This document shows, piece after piece, positions 61,009 to 64,000 of a DNA stretch of 64,000 nucleotides; the first letter of the stretch is position 1, and the number at the start of each line of letters is the position of its first letter. The stretch comes from Zhengella sedimenti (GTDB taxonomy: Bacteria > Pseudomonadota > Alphaproteobacteria > Rhizobiales > Rhizobiaceae). The notes under the pieces are model-generated. The model made no database searches and was not told the DNA's origin. It saw only the letters and a program-made list of their open reading frames with translations. The DNA lies in contig NZ_JBKFFP010000002.1 of assembly GCF_046506625.1 (NCBI RefSeq), positions 124,001-188,000 on the forward strand, given 5' to 3'. The position numbers were made by a program, and so were the translations under genes.

Positions 61009-61380
61009 TCAGGCATCCCCGAGGTAGGATTTGATGGTCTCGATGAACTTGGGCACCGAAATCGGCTTGGAGATATAGGCCTCGCAACCGCCCTGGCGGA
61101 TCCGTTCCTCGTCGCCCTTCATGGCGAAAGCCGTGACGGCGATGACGGGAATGGTATGGAGGTCGTCGTCCTGCTTGAGCCACTTGGTTACTTCCAGTCC
61201 GGACACCTCCGGAAGCTGGATGTCCATGAGGATCAGGTCCGGCCGGCCGGAGCGGGCAAGGTCCAGGGCCTCCAGCCCGTTGCGGGTCTGGATGGTCTCG
61301 TAGCCGCTGGCCTCGATGAGATCGCGGAAGAGCTTCATGTTGAGCTCGTTGTCCTCGACAATCATCACCTTTTTCGCCAT
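61009..61380 (-). CDS. divK: Single-domain response regulator DivK
   Basis: 123 residues, one receiver domain. Acidic pocket E9/D10, phospho-acceptor D53 (LILMDIQLPE), Thr (AVTAFAM) and Lys (YISKPIS) are all present. DivK is phosphorylated by DivJ/PleC-type kinases and, through DivL-CckA, controls CtrA. The ATG at 61380 has GGGGATT upstream. It forms an operon with pleD. Confidence 0.95.
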   Translation of the reverse strand: MAKKVMIVEDNELNMKLFRDLIEASGYETIQTRNGLEALDLARSGRPDLILMDIQLPEVSGLEVTKWLKQDDDLHTIPVIAVTAFAMKGDEERIRQGGCEAYISKPISVPKFIETIKSYLGDA

Positions 61381-61539
61381 GCCAATCCCCTGCCCGGCAG
61401 CCTGTCGCAATTTGCATTCGCTGTGGATGAACAGCGGTTGACGACTGCGAATGTCGCGCACGATAGACCAATTTGATTTACGAAAGGCAAAAACCCGCCG
61501 ATGGAACGCAATCGGCGATCCTTGTCTGGAGCCTCAACG

Positions 61540-61836
61540 ATGACCATGCCGCTTTCCATGGAGGATGCCCGCGCCCTTGCGGTCGCCGCGCTCGGCTTCG
61601 TGGCCGGCGACGAGCGGCTGCTCCCGCGCTTTCTTGCCATGTCCGGCATCGAGGCCGGCCAGATCCGTGCCGCCGCGGCCGAGCCCGGTTTCCTGGCTGG
61701 CGTGCTCGGCTTCATCCTGGCCCACGAGCCGACCCTGATGGCCTTCTGCGAGGCATCCGGCAACAGGCCGGACGCCGTGGCGGCGGCGCAGCGGCTGCTT
61801 CCCGGCGGCGACGACCGCTACGAGGCATCGACATGA
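61540..61836 (+). CDS. DUF3572 family protein
   Basis: 98 residues, all-helical, soluble: MEDARALAVAALGFVAGDE, then RFLAMSGIEAGQIR and FILAHEPTLMAFCEASG, as in the short alphaproteobacterial family DUF3572. Function unknown. Divergent from divK. ATGs at 61540 and 61546 are both possible starts. Its stop overlaps the next start (ATGA), so it is coupled to the HAD-like gene. Confidence 0.85.
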   Translation: MTMPLSMEDARALAVAALGFVAGDERLLPRFLAMSGIEAGQIRAAAAEPGFLAGVLGFILAHEPTLMAFCEASGNRPDAVAAAQRLLPGGDDRYEAST

Positions 61837-62486
61837 GCGACGATCCCGAAACCGTGCGCCAGATCGAAGCGCTGTCACGCGACACGCGGCCGCTGCTTGT
61901 CCTCGACGTGGACGAAGTCGTGCTGGAATTCGTCGCGCCTTTCGTGCGCTATCTCGATCATCGCGGCTACACGTTCCGTTCCGAGAGCTTCCGGCTGCAT
62001 GGCAATGTCATCGCGAAGGATGGCGGCGCGGAAGCCCCGGCCGAGACGGTCTCCGGCCTGCTTGACGCCTTCTTCGAGGCACAGGAAACCTGGCAGACAC
62101 CGGCAAGAGGCGTGGACAAGGCGCTCGACCGGCTTTCCGGTGTGGCCGAAATCGTGATGCTGACCGCCATGCCGCACGCGCATCGCGAACGCCGCCGGGC
62201 ATTGCTTGACCGGCTCGGCATCCCCTATCCGCTGGTGACGACCGAAAAGGCCAAAGGACCGGCGGTGTCGCTTCTGGCCGGCGCACGCAGCGCACCGGTG
62301 GCCTTTGTCGACGACATCCCGCACAATCTCGTATCGGTCGGGACGAGCTATCCCCGCGCCGGTCTCTTTCACCTGATGGCCCACGAGGGCATGCGCAGAC
62401 TGTTGCCGCCCCTTCCGGAAGGGGTGGTGGAAACGCGCGACTGGGAAGACGCCGCGGCCAAGCTGGAAGCGGCGCTGGCAGGCTGA
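61833..62486 (+). CDS. HAD-like hydrolase family protein
   Basis: 217 residues. The DxD nucleophile/acid pair is D25 and D27 (VLDVDEVV), with a later Thr (MLTAMPH, motif II), Lys (TTEKAKGP, motif III) and acid pair (AFVDDIPHN, motif IV), so all four HAD motifs are present. Substrate unknown. It overlaps DUF3572 by 4 bp. Confidence 0.82.
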   Translation: MSDDPETVRQIEALSRDTRPLLVLDVDEVVLEFVAPFVRYLDHRGYTFRSESFRLHGNVIAKDGGAEAPAETVSGLLDAFFEAQETWQTPARGVDKALDRLSGVAEIVMLTAMPHAHRERRRALLDRLGIPYPLVTTEKAKGPAVSLLAGARSAPVAFVDDIPHNLVSVGTSYPRAGLFHLMAHEGMRRLLPPLPEGVVETRDWEDAAAKLEAALAG

Positions 62487-62563
62487 ACCGGCACCGGGCA
62501 AGTCCACCGGCGCTGTCTTGCCGGCGGCAGGACACTCGATATAAGGTCTGCCGTGTTCCACCA

Positions 62564-63889
62564 ATGTTCGCCCCAACCATGGCCACTCCGAACGATCCGA
62601 ATGCCGGTTTCTGCCGCGACTGCCTGCGGCTTCAACGCGGGCGGACCACGCGGTGCGAAGGTTGCGGCAGTCCGCGCATCCTGCGTCACGGCGAACTCTA
62701 TTCGCTGACGATCGCCCATATCGACTGCGATGCGTTCTACGCCTCGGTCGAAAAGCGCGACAGGCCGGAACTCCGCGACCGGCCGGTCATCATTGGCGGC
62801 GGGAAACGGGGAGTCGTTTCAACGGCTTGCTACATTGCGCGCATCCGTGGCGTGAAGTCCGCCATGCCCATGTTCAAGGCACTGGAAGCCTGCCCCGACG
62901 CGGTCGTCATCAAACCGGACATGGAAAAATACGCCAGTGCGGGACGGGAAATCCGTGAACGCATGCGCGCGCTGACGCCGCTCGTCGAACCTGTGTCCAT
63001 CGACGAGGCCTTTCTCGATCTCAGCGGAACGGAACGCCTGCATGGCGCGCCACCGGCCATCGTGCTTGGCCGTTTCGCCCGCGACATCGAGCGCGACATG
63101 CGCCTTTCGGTTTCGGTCGGCCTGTCCTATTGCAAGTACCTCGCCAAGCTGGCCTCCGACCTGCAGAAACCGCGCGGCTTCTCGGTGATCGGCGAGGCCG
63201 AGGCAACCGCCTTTCTCGCCGACAGGCCGGTCGGCATGATCTGGGGTGTCGGAAAAGCGCTGGAAGAGAAGCTGCGCGCCGACGGCATCACCCGGATCGG
63301 CCAGTTGCAGGCCATGGACAAGGGCGACCTGATGGCGCGCTATCACGCCATGGGGGAACGCCTGTGGTCGCTGGCGCGCGGCATTGACCGGCGAAAGGTC
63401 GATCCGCACCATGACATGAAGAGCATTTCGGCCGAGACCACCTTCAACCAGGATCTCGCGACGCTGGACGATCTCGCGCCCGTGCTGAGGGCCCTGTCCG
63501 AAAAGGTTTCCGCGCGGCTGAAAGCCGGTGCGCTGGCCGGGCGGACGGTGGTGCTGAAACTGAAGACGGCGGACTTCCGGTCGCGCACGCGCAACCGGCA
63601 ACTGGCCGATCCCACGCAACTGGCGGACCGGATCTTTTCCAACGGCCTGGATCTTCTCAAACGGGAAATCGACGGCACGCGTTTCCGGCTCATCGGCATC
63701 GGCGTCGCCGACCTGGAATCGCCGGAACGCGCCGATCCCGCCGATCTGGTCGATCCGGCGGCGCTACGCCGCGCAAGGGCTGAAAACGCGGTGGATGCCT
63801 TGCGGGCGAAGTTCGGCGGCAAGGCGGTGGAAACGGGCTACACGTTCGGGCGCGACAGCCGCGCCCGGCCCCAACGCGACCAGAATTGA
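62564..63889 (+). CDS. dinB: DNA polymerase IV with N-terminal four-Cys motif
   Basis: 441 residues of the Y-family translesion polymerase. Catalytic acids are D54 (AHIDCDAFYASVE) and D147-E148 (VSIDEAFLDL); helix-hairpin-helix, thumb and little-finger regions follow (GIGVADLE near the end). An extra N-terminal stretch (about 1-45) holds C17, C20, C31, C34 in two CxxC pairs, a zinc-ribbon-like addition. The start could also be 62579. No LexA box was recognised upstream by eye. Confidence 0.94.
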   Translation: MFAPTMATPNDPNAGFCRDCLRLQRGRTTRCEGCGSPRILRHGELYSLTIAHIDCDAFYASVEKRDRPELRDRPVIIGGGKRGVVSTACYIARIRGVKSAMPMFKALEACPDAVVIKPDMEKYASAGREIRERMRALTPLVEPVSIDEAFLDLSGTERLHGAPPAIVLGRFARDIERDMRLSVSVGLSYCKYLAKLASDLQKPRGFSVIGEAEATAFLADRPVGMIWGVGKALEEKLRADGITRIGQLQAMDKGDLMARYHAMGERLWSLARGIDRRKVDPHHDMKSISAETTFNQDLATLDDLAPVLRALSEKVSARLKAGALAGRTVVLKLKTADFRSRTRNRQLADPTQLADRIFSNGLDLLKREIDGTRFRLIGIGVADLESPERADPADLVDPAALRRARAENAVDALRAKFGGKAVETGYTFGRDSRARPQRDQN

Positions 63890-63915
63890 GCGGTTGCGGC
63901 GCAGAGGCGCCCGGA

Positions 63916-64000
63916 TCAACAGGTCTCGCAGTGCCGTTTCATCGGCAGGCCTTCGGCGATCCAGCCCGTCACCCGGCCATTGCCGGCCACGCCGCCGGTC
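63916..64000 (-). CDS. C-terminal end of an unidentified leftward gene
   Basis: Only the last 27 codons are inside the window, ending GLPMKRHCETC then TGA. They include a glycine-rich stretch and two terminal cysteines. Too little to name. It converges with dinB, 26 bp apart. Confidence 0.5.
   Translation of the reverse strand, partial: TGGVAGNGRVTGWIAEGLPMKRHCETC

Noticed and set aside
1..64000. tRNA, rRNA, CRISPR, insertion sequences, prophage or attachment sites
   Set aside because: Looked for by eye on both strands; no cloverleaf with a proper T-loop, spaced repeat array, transposase or integrase was seen. A tRNA scan would be the decisive check.

Overview
The window is a GC-rich, densely packed chromosomal segment of an alphaproteobacterium. 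Gene content and order point to the order Hyphomicrobiales (Rhizobiales). Supporting signs are an RNase E with a large acidic insert in its S1 domain, the run dsbA-like/accB/accC/aat/DUF2155/NDUFA12, cysE-DUF3126, gatCA-ruvX, and pyrB-pyrC'-plsY-dprA-topA-rnr-DUF983-nudix-MFS-rpmG-pleD-divK-DUF3572-dinB. I see no phage, insertion sequence, CRISPR array, rRNA or tRNA. The genus cannot be named from the sequence alone.

Layout. 1-9.4 kb: an AsmA-like protein (cut by the left edge), a 1-Cys peroxiredoxin, a DUF455 ferritin-like protein, an M23 peptidase, prfB with its programmed +1 frameshift, then PBP1A and an AmiC-type amidase reading leftward. 9.4-23.4 kb: rne with a long leader, an aminotransferase, an M48 peptidase, a DsbA-like protein, accBC, aat, DUF2155, an NDUFA12 homologue, three GNAT acetyltransferases and gatB. 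23.5-36.3 kb: a small four-Cys protein behind an FNR/FixK-type box, a CBS-pair protein, rhomboid, PAS and double-PilZ proteins, a transglutaminase-like protease, a gamma-carbonic anhydrase-like protein, cysE, a crotonase, two alpha/beta hydrolases, DUF192, a double cold-shock protein, gloA and a DAO-type oxidoreductase. 36.3-46.7 kb: mnmD, three tandem Flp-type pilin-like genes, gatA/gatC, a UPF0173 hydrolase, ruvX, small membrane proteins, an AEC transporter, aidB and a DddP-like M24 protein. 46.9-64 kb: the pyrB to dinB housekeeping run.

How the genes work together. Most of the window is core metabolism and information processing: translation (prfB, gatCAB, rpmG, mnmD), RNA decay (rne, rnr), envelope building (PBP1A, amidase, M23, plsY), fatty-acid initiation (accBC), pyrimidine synthesis (pyrB plus a catalytically dead dihydroorotase-like partner), DNA handling (topA, dprA, ruvX, dinB) and cell-cycle/c-di-GMP signalling (divK-pleD, PilZ).

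The least explained parts are: (i) three tandem short pilin-like proteins with an unusual arginine-rich leader and two conserved C-terminal cysteines, with a shared promoter-like element before genes 1 and 3; (ii) a four-Cys protein behind an FNR/FixK-type box; (iii) two intergenic regions (25.2-25.6 kb and 59.1-59.6 kb) with strong RNA hairpins that no neighbouring gene explains; and (iv) several enzyme-family members lacking the expected catalytic residues (pyrC', the crotonase, the DddP-like M24 protein). Residue positions are counted by hand from the translation. Family names rest on recognised motifs, not on database searches.
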